A stretch of 64,000 nucleotides of DNA, taken from contig LLCB01000003.1 in assembly GCA_001414345.1 (NCBI GenBank), positions 124,001 through 188,000 of the forward strand. Direction: 5' to 3'. Below, in pieces: positions 44,530-56,770 of the stretch. The stretch's first letter is position 1. Each line of letters starts with the position of its first letter. The stretch is from Hymenoscyphus infarciens. Its lineage: Eukaryota > Ascomycota > Leotiomycetes > Helotiales > Helotiaceae. A program made the translations under genes and the position numbers. Under the pieces are notes generated by a model. That model had not been told where the DNA came from and ran no database searches. It saw nothing but the letters and a program-made list of their open reading frames with translations.

Positions 44530-47500
44530 CTAAGAATCCCATAAAGCTTTAAATTTACTCCCTTCAAGGCGATGTGGCTCATCAAACTCAACCACTCTTC
44601 CATCTTCAAGCACGACAATTTTATCAAAGTGACGGATTGTCTGGGCCACCGCGATGATCGTACAGTCAATAAAATGACCAGATATGATTTGCTGCATCAA
44701 CTGGTCGGTTTCCACATCCACACTAGCCGTTGCTTCATCAATAATAAGAATTGCCGAACGCCTTAGCATGGCTCTCGCAAGACAAAACATCTGGCGTTGT
44801 CCATGAGACAGGAGACTTTCTGCTTCCATAGGCACATGCAAGCCTCCGGCATTCGTTACGATGGTCCGTAATCCGAGTTCTTGCAGAACTTCCCTCGCGA
44901 CTGCATCGTCTTCTCCAAGCTCTTGGGTATCGAGATTTTGGCGGATGGTGCCTTTCACAAAGATGGGTTCATGGGGTATCACAGTTAAGCGCTCCCGAAG
45001 AACGTTACGCGGGATCGTTAACAGGTCAACACCATCAATCGTAATTGTTCCTTCGCTGACCTCCAGCATATGGAGGAGTACCGCCACAAACGACGATTTA
45101 CCAGCGCCAGAAGGTCCGCAAATTCCAATCTTCTGGCCAGCCCGGATTTCGAGATTGATCTTATGAAGGGCCGGAGATTGGCCAAGAGCATAAGATGCCG
45201 TGACGTCCGACAGGAAGATATCGCCTTTTGATGGCCAATCAGCCGGGACTTCTTGCGACTCTTCCGGGTGGTTTTCTGAGGTAGTGCTCCGTATGAACGA
45301 GCGGATTCGGGACACAGCACCTAACGAAGTCTCAGTAGCCGTCCAATGCATGATAACCGCCGAGAAAGTCATGTTGAAGGACATAATATTCAGAAGTGCC
45401 AGTCCAACAAAACCTGCATCAGCATCATGACGCAACTTGACTATCAAGGCCACCAGAATAACGACTAAGCCGGCTACAAGCAGGTCGATAACCAAGATAA
45501 GCCATACCTGTATGCAATACAAAAGGTAGAATGGCCTTTGAGATGCATCAAGAAAGGCCATGTTTCGTTTCTCCATATTCTGAGTCCATCCAAATGCTTG
45601 AATTGTGACCAGCCTGTTTAAGGTTTCCAAGAAGTTGCTGTAAAGGGGCCCCTTTCGCTTCTAGATCCATCAACCTTATCTGGCGTGATGTGCGCAAGTA
45701 GAACTTTTGCAAAAAGGACATTGCGAGTAGTACGAATGGTACAACAATGGAAAAATATGACGCTGAAATGCAGATGAGGACCGCTTGTATGAGAGTCATG
45801 AAGATGTTGTTCGCTACCACCAGCCCAGCGAGTGGAAGTTCGGAATCGATGACTGATAAATCATTGCTAAATCTATTCAGGATTTGTCCAGTGTCCGTGG
45901 AGGTGAAAAACCAGAGTGGTGCGTTTTCAACTGTTCCGAGTAACTTTGCGTGAAGGAGGGTTGCAGAACGGGGTATCACTCTCGTAAAGAGCATACCAGT
46001 CAAAACCATGAGCATACCCATGGCAGCAATTGCCACAGCAATTAGTATGCCCAAGTATAGACCATTGATTGTGTTTCCATGAGCAGCAATAGCCATTGCC
46101 CAGAACTTTATCCATAGATCTGGGCAACGTTAGCATATATCCAAGCAATAATTGGAGCAAAGGTATACTTACTTGGGAACTGCTGGAGGAGCGAGTATAA
46201 AATCATCAAGCCCACCCAAACCCCCAGGTTTTGCCACCCTAGGCTCGCAAAGTAAAATTTGTAAGTTGCCCAATCCCCAACTTGACGATTGATGACCGCC
46301 TTAGCATATAGTTGGGGTATGTCATCGACCACTTTGGTCTTTACGGGGGCAACATGTTTGATTTTTGGTACATGTCGTGCCGCAAGCCCGGAAATATAGC
46401 CATTGCCCAAGAGAAGATCCTGGAACCTCCCTTGCTCTGAAACTGTGCCTTCAGCGCTGAGTGCGATAACGTGGTCAGCTAAGGGCAAGCGATGGGCTGC
46501 GTGGGTGGCCAGGATGATGGTTATACCCGACTGGTGAAGTAGTCCATTCTTTCCAAGTAAGCGAGAAAATATTCGATCCTCACTTATAGCATCGAGACCG
46601 CTGAAAACGTCATCTAGGAGCAAGATTCGATGTCGCGAATAAACAGCTCGAGCAAGTGCCTATTCAATGTTAGAAGCAGTATGGATTGTATCAAAAGAAA
46701 CTTGCTTACTATACGCAATCTCTGACCTCCCGAAAGTGCAGCGCCTGCCGTACCCGTATTGGTACTATCGCCCTCAGGGAGTGCTGCAATGTCGGTGTCA
46801 AAGGCGCAGGCGTGGATAACCCTGGAGTACCATTCGGGCTCATAAGCACACACTCCAATGATGTTATCTCGGATACTACAATTCTGAATCCAGGACGACT
46901 GGTCGACAAATGCAGCATGTGCTCGATCGATGAAGATGTGTCCCTTTGATGCTGGAGTTTCTCCCAGAAGACCTCGCAGGAGGCTAGATTTACCACATCC
47001 GACTGGGCCAACGACCGCCGTCAGACCCCCAGGCGGAAAATCGAAAGAAACATCGTCAATCACAGGGCGGTCTTCGTTAGACCAAGCAAGTGTCAGGTTT
47101 CTAACGCTGATGATGGCCGGTGATGTGCTCATGCTCGTTTCTGGAATTATTTGTTCCAGCTCAACATCACCGGCGGTTGCAGAACTCTTGACAAAGGTAT
47201 CTAGCTTTGCTGTACTGCTTAATTGGCCCTGTAATTGCGGGACAAACATCCGATGGTCCTTTTTGGTAGGTGAGGTGATAAACGCCTCGATTCGATCGAA
47301 GCAACCAATGGCTGCTATCAATGGCGGGAATGCGAAAACAATGGAGCGTATGGGTGCAACCAAAAGGGCAATGAGTGACAGCGCCGTGAATGCCGAGGAG
47401 ACATCAAGTGTTTGTCCATTGACGGATACCACTATAACATAGATGATAAAGGCAGCCACTGGAGCAAAAATGGCAGACAGGTTGCCCAAAGCGATCATAA

Positions 47501-49072
47501 CAATAAACAATTTTCTCATCTTCAGGGAGTCGGTAACTTCATTCAAACGAAGTTGGTTGATGATACTCGTCATTTGGGAGCTGAGACCAAGCATCTTGAC
47601 CCCCTTCATTGCTGGGAGCATCTTTGCGGTAGTATCAATCCCGCTTTGGATACTTCCAAGCCAAATTTTCTGAGCCAGAGACATGTGCTTTGCGAGCAGA
47701 AACGAGCCAGATACTACCACGCCTGTTGCGAACAAGGGGCCCAAGAGAGCGACGACAACCTCTTTCTGTAGAAGCCAGATTGCCAGGGCTATCTCGATGG
47801 GGGCCGACCAGAGAGTGTGGATTGGTGAAAGAGCAACGCATATCCGTTCAACATCTGTGGACATCAGAGTTACGGCAGCTGATTCGTCGAGGCTAGTGAT
47901 CGATAGGTCCAGAGTTTGTGTATATATAGCCCCTACGAGAGAGCCTCTGACCATTGTTGCCATTCGATTCGTCTTGTGTTGGTGAGCACCAGCAGTGACG
48001 GCCAAACCGATATAGACTAGTCCGGAGGCTGCCGTCAGACCCCATCCATTATTAACGGCGGCTGCAGAATCCGGGTCTCCCACAAGCTCAGTCATTCTTT
48101 TTATAAGCAAAGGTTGCATAAATCGGAATAATGACAATGCTAAGCGTGGAAAACTTGACGCTGCTAGAGGTCCGAAGACGGCCCTTGACATGACCCAGAC
48201 TAGAGTATGCTTTTTAGGATAACTCGTGCCTATATAAAGATTTAGTTTTTGCAAATTAAAATTGGTAGGGAATGGATAGCACACGATTTTTCCAGCGCCT
48301 TGTGAACCTGGTTTCACAAGCTTCTGATAGAAGATCTCCATCAGCGGCAAACAGATCATCGTCATTAATGATGCCTCTGTAACCCAAGCGGAAGATTGGA
48401 TGCAGCCACCAAAAGAGACCGCGAGAAAACAGTCCACTGGTGGCCTCTGGAGAACGGCTGGCATACGGCGAAAGTAGGATTTTTGTTTTCTCGGTGGCTT
48501 TAGAGACGAGAACGAGGAATTTCAATGCCAGAATAGAGGACGCTACTCCGTTGCCTACTAGACTATCACCACGTAGCCACCTTGTTCGTAATTGTGCGGC
48601 ATCAAAAGGTAAGGCAAAGAGAAGATAAGCGTTGATGATTGAGCTTGGCTGGATAGCCTTCGTATGCTCAAAATACGACAAGATGAAAAGTCCGAGCGTG
48701 GGTACAAGTAATAGCAGAGCAGCGACCAGCGATGCACGAGTTTGAAACGATGATTAGCATACTTCAACGATGTTAACAATTTACAAAATAGTGAAGATAA
48801 CAAGAAGAACCTATTCTGTTAGCACGAAGGCATCATAGATAATCTAGGAGGCTTACAATCTTACTAACCACCTTCCTAGGCGACTTCCATAGGTGCAAAA
48901 TTCTCGGGGGAATCAATATCAAAAACAGAGCTGAAGGACCGATTGAAAGAATTGTCTCCTGAAAAAGAAGAGTGAAATCGAACGTTGCTGTTCTAGGGAG
49001 CTTGAAAAAGGGCCCAAAGCTATCGTCGCTTACATATGCATCGAGAGGCGCAAAACCCGAGTATATGTCCAT
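44530..49072 (-). pseudogene. ABCC-type (MRP-like) ABC transporter, damaged
   Basis: A full-length fungal ABCC transporter layout: TMD0, TMD1, NBD1, TMD2, NBD2. NBD1 has Walker A GPVGCGKSSLL, signature LSGGQRLRI and LLLDDVFSGLD; NBD2 has GPSGAGKSSFV, signature LLSHGQRQMFC and ILIIDEATASVD. Clean introns lie at 48230-48284, 46660-46709 and 46120-46172. Two faults are visible. First, in TMD2 the frame shifts by one base in the ggggcccc run at 45645-45652: DLEAKG must change frame to reach PLYSNFLETLNRLVTIQAFG. Second, in the N-terminal region (about 48725-48840) no GT-AG splice joins the first exon (MDIYSGFAPLDAYVSDDSFG) to TRASLVAALLLLVPTLGLF: an in-frame TAA lies just before, followed by a branch-like gctaatc and tttcaaa where an AG is expected. 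I read it as a recent pseudogene; an assembly error at the homopolymer is the alternative. Such pumps export xenobiotics or metabolites. Confidence 0.78.
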
Positions 49073-51008
49073 GATTAGGTGTGCAATTGTTCTTGGGTTA
49101 CATCCATGGTCGACAAGACCACAAGAGATGAACGAGTTGCCATCTTATTTATCTCAGTGCTTGAGAACGCCATAAAAACAATAAATGTTGCCGTGTGTTC
49201 GGTCCAGGGGATTTCAATAAGGAGGCAGCAAAGTCAAGTCACCGCCTTGAGTTTTGCCACCAATCACACTCGTTCTACCAGTCCCAGTAACCCAGAAGTA
49301 ACCAGTCGCCAGGCTGCGAGATAAACCGAAAATAATAATACGAAGGCTACATTCAAACCTTCCTATACTGCTTAGTAGTGTCTTGCCATTGAAGTAAGGC
49401 CTTCCGAGTCACGTGACTGTTATTATTTCAAAAAGTAATGCCGAATGTAGTGCAAAGAAGAAAAATAGCACTACAGTACAAATTTGCAGACGCCGTAAAG
49501 CCCGCTAATCTAATCAACTATTCGCTCAATGATTCCCGGAATTCCAAAGATTGGGTACGAAGGGAAAACAGTCAAAATAGAATTTTGTAAAATGTGTGGA
49601 AACCTCAATTTTGTGCTTGAGTAATATGCAATGCGTTGTCGTTAGGTTTTGAGGGTTGAAAAGGTAGTTGAAGTCGATAAAAAGTGGGAAGTTCTCTTGC
49701 TAATGAGCTGCAAGAACTAGAATTGTTGGAATCAATCAATTATATAAGGGGAAAGAACCACTTTGCCAGTAAAGGCAACATTTAAAAAAAAGTAGATAAA
49801 GGTCAAAAGAAGCTGTAAGCCTTGTTATTTACGCTGATTATGGTAAAAGGTGGGTTAATGAAAAACAATCTTAATTGAAATAGTCTTAGCGACGAATGTA
49901 TATTCTGAGAAACTTGGTTGCTGGTGCGACTTTTTACAAGTCTTTATCCTCCTCATGTTTTGGGTGATATCGCTTGCAAGTTCTCGTTTCAGTGGACGCA
50001 TCACTTCCCAACCTTTTCCACAAACAACATTATTGGCTAACAACAAACGACGGGAATGGATATTGTTAGTGTTTTAACGATGTAATTGTCTTAACCCTGT
50101 ATTGTTGGTGGTTGTCGTTGAAGGGTAAAAGTTAGCAAGGAAAGTTCAAGCTCCCAATATGACCATGAAAATTAAAGTAACATTTCTAAAACCCCTTAAA
50201 TAAAACATTATCCCACAATATCATGAAGCAAAACTATGTAAACATCACCCCCCTCCTCTCCATCCTCCGTGTCCTATCTGATCCACCAAAAACAAAAGAA
50301 ATCAAACCAGGACTCCCAAGTCCCGAAATACACTGCTACAGAGATTCTTCTTCCTTCTTAGCTTAATAAATCTCGCCACATCAGGGTCCTCAGTTCCAAA
50401 TATCTTCCTGGTTAAAGCAGCCCCAACCTCCTCCGTTTCCCTCTACCTTGTCAAGTTATCGACGAAAATTCGAAACTTTTGCTTCTCCACTCTCGGCTTC
50501 CAACCGCCTTTTAACTACACAAGTTTGAGTTCTTCGAGACTCGCTCATATAGATTAAGCCATTGTCGTCCTCGCTAAGCAACACAAATCTAGTCGTATAA
50601 GAGTCTGCAGCATCGTAAACTGCTGTTGTGCGCGATCATGCATTTGGAAGATTGTTCAATACGCGAAGCGGATTGGGCCAGGCAGGTCCGAACGATTACA
50701 ATGTATGTTACAGTCGATGAGGATGGGTAGAAGAGAGAGCCACAGAAGCAATGATTATTTTTTAAATTTGTTTCAATTTGATTAACATTTTACTTCTTCC
50801 TATTCTACAAGCGCGCTTTATGCCCGTAGAAAGTGGAAGGAGATCTTTTCCTGGATGATCAAAAGTAGCGAGATGACAAAAACTCGCAAATGACTTTTTA
50901 TGGACCCAGAGCAAAAAAAGAGCCAGAAAACAAATGGGCCAATCCATGCCGTAAAATCATGCATCCATCCTTTGCTCCACGTCTCTCCCCATATTTCCTT
51001 GTGACACT
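49073..51008. other. Intergenic, no gene seen
   Basis: 1.9 kb: promoter side of the ABC transporter and 3' flank of the SSB chaperone gene. AT-rich from about 49740 to 50240. The short frames at 49079, 49855 and 50762 lack protein character. Confidence 0.45.
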
Positions 51009-53303
51009 CTAGCGGGTGGACATCTACAAATAGAGTTAGCTTGTCCATGGAAAGATTGAGGTTTGGAAAACACATACAGCCTTTGTTACAACTCTCTTGA
51101 GCGCAAGCTCCTTCTTCTTCAAATCATCTGAAGTGGAATCATCGACCTCAAGTTGGGCCATGGCGTCACTAAGTGCAGACTCAATCTTGTCCTTGGTTCC
51201 ACGCTTCAACTTAAGGGACATTGTTGGGTCGGAAACGATCTCCTCGACTCTTGAGATGTATGACTCGAGTTGTTGTCTAGCCTCGAACTTCTTGCTGAAA
51301 GCCTCATCACTGTTCTTGAACTTCTCGGCATCTGTGGAATAGAGTTAGTATATGTTGAAATAATCTTGGAAGTCATATGCATACCCTCAATCATGCTCTC
51401 AATCTCGCCTGATGAAAGCTTTCCAACAGAGTTGGAGATGGTGATGTTCGCACTGCGTCCGGAAGTCTTCTCAGTGGCGGTGACCTTGAGGATACCGTTG
51501 ACATCGACCTCGAAAACAACCTCGAGGACGGCATCACCAGCCTTCATTGGAGGAATTGGTGCAAGGGTGAACTCTCCGAGGGAGGTGTTATCCTCGCAGT
51601 TCACACGCTCACCCTGGAAAACAGGGAATTGAACGGTTTGTTGGTTGTCAGCGACAGTGGTGAAGGTTCGCTTCTTGATAGTAGGAACGGTTTGACCACG
51701 GGCAACGACTGGGGCGAAAATGTTACCCTCCATGGCAACACCGAGGGAAAGAGGAACGACATCCAAAAGGAGGAGATCAGCAGTGTCGGCTGAGGTAGCC
51801 TTTCCTGACAAAATACCAGCTTGGACAGCAGCACCGTATGCAACAGCCTCATCAGGGTTGATGCTCTTCTCGAGCTTCTTGCCATCAAAGAAATCGCTGA
51901 GGAGCTTTTGTATCCGTGGAATACGGGTGGATCCACCAACGAGCACAATCTCGTCGACCTTGCTCTTGTCGATATTGGCATCCTTCAATACCTGTGCGAC
52001 TGGGTCCAAAGTACCATTGAAGGCCTTTGAGTTCAAGTCCTCGAAACGAGCACGGGTAATTTGAGCGTTGAAGTCTTCTCCATCGAACAAAGAATCAATC
52101 TCAACAGTGGTTTGGGCACCGTTGGAAAGAGTTCTCTTAGCACGCTCGCAAGCAGTACGAAGACGTCGTAGAGCACGGGCATCACCGGACAAATCCTTCT
52201 TGGTCTTTCTTGTGAATTCCTTCTTGAAGTGATCGAGCAAGTTGGTATCGAAATCTTGACCTCCCAAATGGGTATCACCAGCAGTGGCCTTGACGGTGAA
52301 AACACCACCCTGGATGTTGAGAAGGGAGACATCGAAAGTTCCTCCACCGAGATCGTAGATCAAGACATTTCGCTCCTTGTTGGACTTTCCGGCACCGAGA
52401 CCGTATGCGATAGCAGCGGCAGTTGGCTCGTTGATGATTCGGAGAACGTTAAGACCGGCAATGGCACCTGCATCCTTGGTGGCTTGACGCTGGTTGTCGT
52501 TGAAGTAGGCTGGGACAGTGATGACCGCCTTGGCAACCTTCTTGCCCAACTTGACCTCGGCGACTTCCTTCATCTGAAAGCAATGGTATTAGCATCAAAT
52601 TTTGCTGCTGCTGTTTCGATTGTGGGGGAACATACCTTCATTAAGACCATGGCGGAGACCTCCTGGGGAGAGAAGATCTTGGTCTCACCAAGGTACTCAA
52701 CTTGAACCATAGGGGAACCCTCTTGGTCAACAACCTCGAAAGGCCAACTCTCAACATCCTAGTTATGCATGTCAGTTTTGCTACTACTGGAGAGGAAACT
52801 ACCTAGAATTACCTTTTTAACGGTCGGGTCATCGAAACGTCTTCCGATCAATCGCCTGTGACGTACAGTTAGCTTAATGGTGTTGTGGGCCAACCAAAAG
52901 ACTCGATTGATACTGACTTGATATCGAAAATTGTGTTCTTTGGGTTCATGGCAGCCTGGTTCTTTGCAGACTCTCCAATCAAACGCTCCTTGTCGGTGAA
53001 GGAGACGAACGAGGGAGTGGTGAAACTACCCTGTTCGTTGGCAATGATCTCGACATTGGTACCCTCATAGTTGGCAACTACAAATTTATCAGCCACCCGT
53101 CTGCGAAGTTGTGCGAATGTGTCGATGAAGCAATTGCGTCGGGGAACCTACCGCAGGAGTATGTGGTGCCTATCAATTCAAAGTCAGTCAACGAGTTCGC
53201 AAAAGAGCAGCCGCAGCCTCAGCATCAAGGGGGGATGGTTGGGATCAGGAATAGACGCACCGAGATCGATACCGATCGCTCCTTCGTAGACCTCGTCAGC
53301 CAT
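51009..53303 (-). CDS. SSB1: Ribosome-associated Hsp70 (Ssb type)
   Basis: 614-residue Hsp70 that works with the RAC complex on nascent chains at the ribosome exit. Eight exons: 53261-53303, 53152-53169, 52918-53077, 52813-52855, 52636-52758, 51385-52573, 51078-51331 and 51009-51023. The second is an 18-nt exon coding TTYSC, and the last is 15 nt (MSTR and stop). The N-terminus [15 protein letters not shown], then [20 protein letters not shown], is diagnostic of Ssb rather than Ssa. ATPase motifs are intact: [51 protein letters not shown]. The substrate domain ends in [20 protein letters not shown] and [18 protein letters not shown], without the EEVD tail of cytosolic Ssa, as Ssb should be. 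All splices keep frame (total 1,845 nt). The start ATG at 53303 is fixed by the conserved N-terminus. Confidence 0.95.
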
Positions 53304-55073
53304 GATGTATTTGGATGTGTTATTTGGTTGTGGAGAGGAGGTGTAGGTCTCTTGCGGGGAGTTGACGTTTTTTTCTCGGTGTGAACTTTTTAACTTTAGC
53401 TCAGAAATTTGGATTCGCCAAATCCATCCACGCACGTGATCATGGTAGACCCCTGCAATCGCTCCTGCCTCTAAAACTACTCACCGCTCAGCTCAACAAC
53501 CTCTGCGGCCCGGGGAGAAATTTTTTTAAAAAAGGGACTTTGCGATTCTGACACCTTCCATACCCGGTCTTAGCATGGGAAAATAGTGCATGAAGATAAC
53601 TGAGGTGAGCTGGCAGAGTTGTGAAGTACTCCTGATACTTTTGCCCTTCTGTACGTGAGTGCAAGGGCAAGGACCATTTCCTCCGTATACCTCTACCTAT
53701 GAGAAATGGTCCAGGACAGTCTGAAAATTGCATGAAAAGGGCTGGAATAATCAGATGGAGATCTCTCAATTCTTCCAAACCTTGTCGAGTAAATGGCCAC
53801 GACTGTTCTCGGCTTTTTAGAGTGATTAGGAGGGGTCATCAGGGCAGGGCGTCAGGAGAAGAATGGCTCATCTCTGAGTCTCGGTCATCGGAGGGCATTG
53901 TGCCAGAAGTTTTAAAATCATTGGTATTATGGAACGAAGAAGAGTAGCGAAAGCCAATTATTCTAAATCGTTTACACAATCGATCGGTTGTTCGAAGCTT
54001 TTGGAAGAATGTTGCTCATCGGTCAGGTCATACAACATACTGCATTTTATTATTCAGGCACTGGTTTTCTGCGGAATGGGCTTCCAAAACAAACAGCCGG
54101 TGAGGAAACCACCCTATTCAAGAAACAAGTAGAGCCCCAAGAATCACTACCAGCTGCCACCATAAAAAAAGCCACTCCAAGTTCAACAATTGTTTAATGA
54201 GACAGAGAGCAACTATACGTGATTTTCCTCTTTCAACTTTTCTAAAGGTTTTAGTATAACGTTATATGCAGTTAATCTTCAGAGGTCAAGATTTCCATAG
54301 CCAGTCCTTGTTTATCTAAGTAATATCTATAGATTTAAAGACTTAAGAGAATGGAGTTGAGTCAAAATAGTTACGTCAAACAATGAGGCTTAATCTCTAT
54401 TCATTACCCTTGATACTCTATCTGCTTATTTGAGCCAACTAGTTTTCTACCTAGTAAGAATCCTAAGCTTTGCTCTGCGCACATCTCCTCCAGCCATTAC
54501 CCCGGAAACTTGCACAAGCACAAACAAAGCATATAGGAGAATACGAGAAATCAGTTTCCCCATTCTTCTAAACCTTCCCGGAGAATGAGCTTAGTTTTCC
54601 TAGATTCTTTCGTATAATAATTGCGAAAGCGGGTGTAGTCAGAGGAAGGCCCGTCTCTCTTACACATGTTTGCTCAAAAGAAAACTCTTAATTTCTTGTG
54701 GAATGAGGTGGTGCTTCATTTTATAACTTCGTTCCATATGCGAGAAAACTTTAATCGTTTTATGCTGTGTTACTTTCGCGGTTAATTTAAGAAGTACCGC
54801 CAAAGACTTGTCCAAAAAAAAAAAAAGAATGGGGGAAATGGATAATTCAGCAAGGCGACGATGAATTGATGTGAAATAAATTCTCAGTCTGACTCCAAAT
54901 AGCGAGTACTCAACAAAAACATTTATATTGGCAGCAATTTACTGGTATTTCGACAAAACATTTCATCACGTACCAAACCCTCTAGGGACTACATCGCAAT
55001 GTATGTTCTAAACCCAACGCTAGGTATCAACGCCAAACCAAAAACAGCTGAACACTATCTAAATGGACCCTGT
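53304..55073. other. Intergenic, no gene seen
   Basis: Promoter of the SSB gene on the left and 3' flank of the GFA gene on the right. An A run lies near 54816. The frames at 53699-54197 are short, overlapping and start without a protein-like pattern. Confidence 0.45.
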
Positions 55074-56277
55074 TCAATGATGTAGGGACTGACCATCGCT
55101 GCCTTCCACGACCTGTTTCTCTGTGCTGTACCCAGGTGCCTCCAATCCGAGACCTATTTCATTCGGCTTCTTCCTGAACGAAAACTCTCTCGACGGTAGT
55201 TCAGTCTCGACCCCTTTGTCCCATTCCTTGACCTCTACGCTCTCCTGATCCTTATCTCTCGCTTTCCTCTTTCCTTTTTGTCGTTCCCTTTCCGCCATGA
55301 GGTCGCTAGTTCTGACAGTCGGGGATGAGCTGTTGGTCGTCGAAATATGTCTATTCGTCAAATTGCGCCCATTGACCTCTGTATTCTCCAGGATCAAATC
55401 CCTCTTCACATCGACGTCTCTCTCCTTCCCCTTCCATGTTCTCGACTGCTTTCTCTCCTCATCGCTTGCGCTTCCACCACTTCCACTCATAAAACCCATA
55501 TTCTTAGTCGTATCGTCGCTCAAGATGTCCTCTTTTGGTTCTTCTTCATCCCGCTCGACACCTTCAGGTATTGGCACCATAGCTCTCTTGCACCAGATAT
55601 GACGTGCCGATTTCCAATCCAGACCTTCTATGCAACCTCCTTTGATCGAAACGAACTCTTTTCCAGGCGTGGAGTGGATGAGCCTGGTACCACATGTTTT
55701 GCAAAAGTAGCTTTTGACAGATTAGCCGTGTGCTTTTGTTGTAGGAGAAGAGCTAAAATGAGGATGTATCCTACTAATCGCTGGAACGGGGGCATTTGAG
55801 AAATTGAAGGGCCGTTTGCTCACCAATTCAATGTATGACCTGAAGCAGTGGGACGCCTGTAACAAAAATCAGTCGCTGTATTTCTAGACTTGTCTTGACA
55901 GTGGATTTCCTCTGACAAGTACCAGAGAGTATTGAAGCTCTGCCGCAGAAGGAAAGCGGGGAACCATCTCGTGACATCGTGTGACCCTGCAGCCTTGGAA
56001 GTCTTACTCCGATGTCGCGCAACCTCAACGCTGACGCGACTGGGAGTACAAAATACCAAGTTGAGGGGGATTGGAAGGGATTGGATAGCTGGAAGACTCA
56101 CGAGTAGCAAGACAGCAAGTCCTTTGCAGGTAGAGGAAACTTGGCAAAGATTGCAGAGCAACCAAAGGCGGATGATGACTGGCGTCGGCACTCATCGCAG
56201 TGACAGATATAAACGGCAAGTGGCTTCGGAGTTGGTGTCTTGAAAGTAATTGCACCGCACTGGCAAGAAACATTCAT
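55074..56277 (-). CDS. GFA-fold (CENP-V/glutathione-dependent formaldehyde-activating) protein
   Basis: 281 residues in three exons: 56102-56277, 55824-55856 and 55074-55710. The N-terminus MNVSCQCGAITFKTPTP and YICHCDECRRQSSSAFGCSA carry the CxCGxxxF and CHCxxCRRxSSSAF zinc-binding pattern of the GFA family; RPTASGHTLNCYFCKTCGTR supplies the third cysteine pair (FCKTCG). Two zinc sites can thus be filled. GFA proteins are named for a bacterial formaldehyde:glutathione enzyme, but most fungal members have no proven substrate. After residue ~130 (KRAMVPIPEGVERDEEEPKE) comes a long charged, probably disordered tail of ~150 residues. Introns are 245 bp (55857-56101) and 113 bp (55711-55823), longer than usual here. 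The first intron is open in one frame and could hide another exon or an alternative transcript. Confidence 0.85.
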
Positions 56278-56770
56278 GATTGCAATCGCGGGGCAAGAAA
56301 TATATGCAATAGCGATTGCAAGCTAGTAGTATAGGTCCGGGTTCTCGGGACTTGAGAAGTGTCGGGTGGGAGGGTGGTGGTGTTTTCGTGGTGTTGATTC
56401 GAAGCTTGCGGGGGAAGATAAGAAATGGTGGGGTTGATCAGCCGACGCACCGAGTGGACTGAGGTGACGGGAGGTGGCGGACCGAGACTGGACCAAATAA
56501 TTTTAGCAACCGACCCCGAGAGCCGGGAGACTGTCAATCAAATAAGTGAAAGATATCAAAATCAAAAGTGTTACGAAACTCAAACGTTTAGGGGAGACAA
56601 GTCCCCGGCGTTGACTCACACATCAATCACATCAAGGGAAACATTTCAGTAGAGAAACCACTCATATCAAGTCATTAACCGTCAGCATGTCCTTAATTAT
56701 TAATTACATCTTCTTTAAAACCGCGATCGTAATGCTTCCATTTCAACCAAAGCCGTCCTTCTTCTTGTCC
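56278..56770. other. Intergenic, no gene seen
   Basis: Promoter of the GFA gene and 3' flank of the DUF1295 gene, which lies further right on the same strand. A 75-codon frame at 56425 has no features. Confidence 0.45.

Noticed and set aside
45600..45700. Programmed ribosomal frameshift in the ABC transporter
   Set aside because: There is no known frameshifting in ABCC transporters, and the run ggggcccc is a typical indel site; a mutation or sequencing error is simpler, especially with the second fault near 48735.
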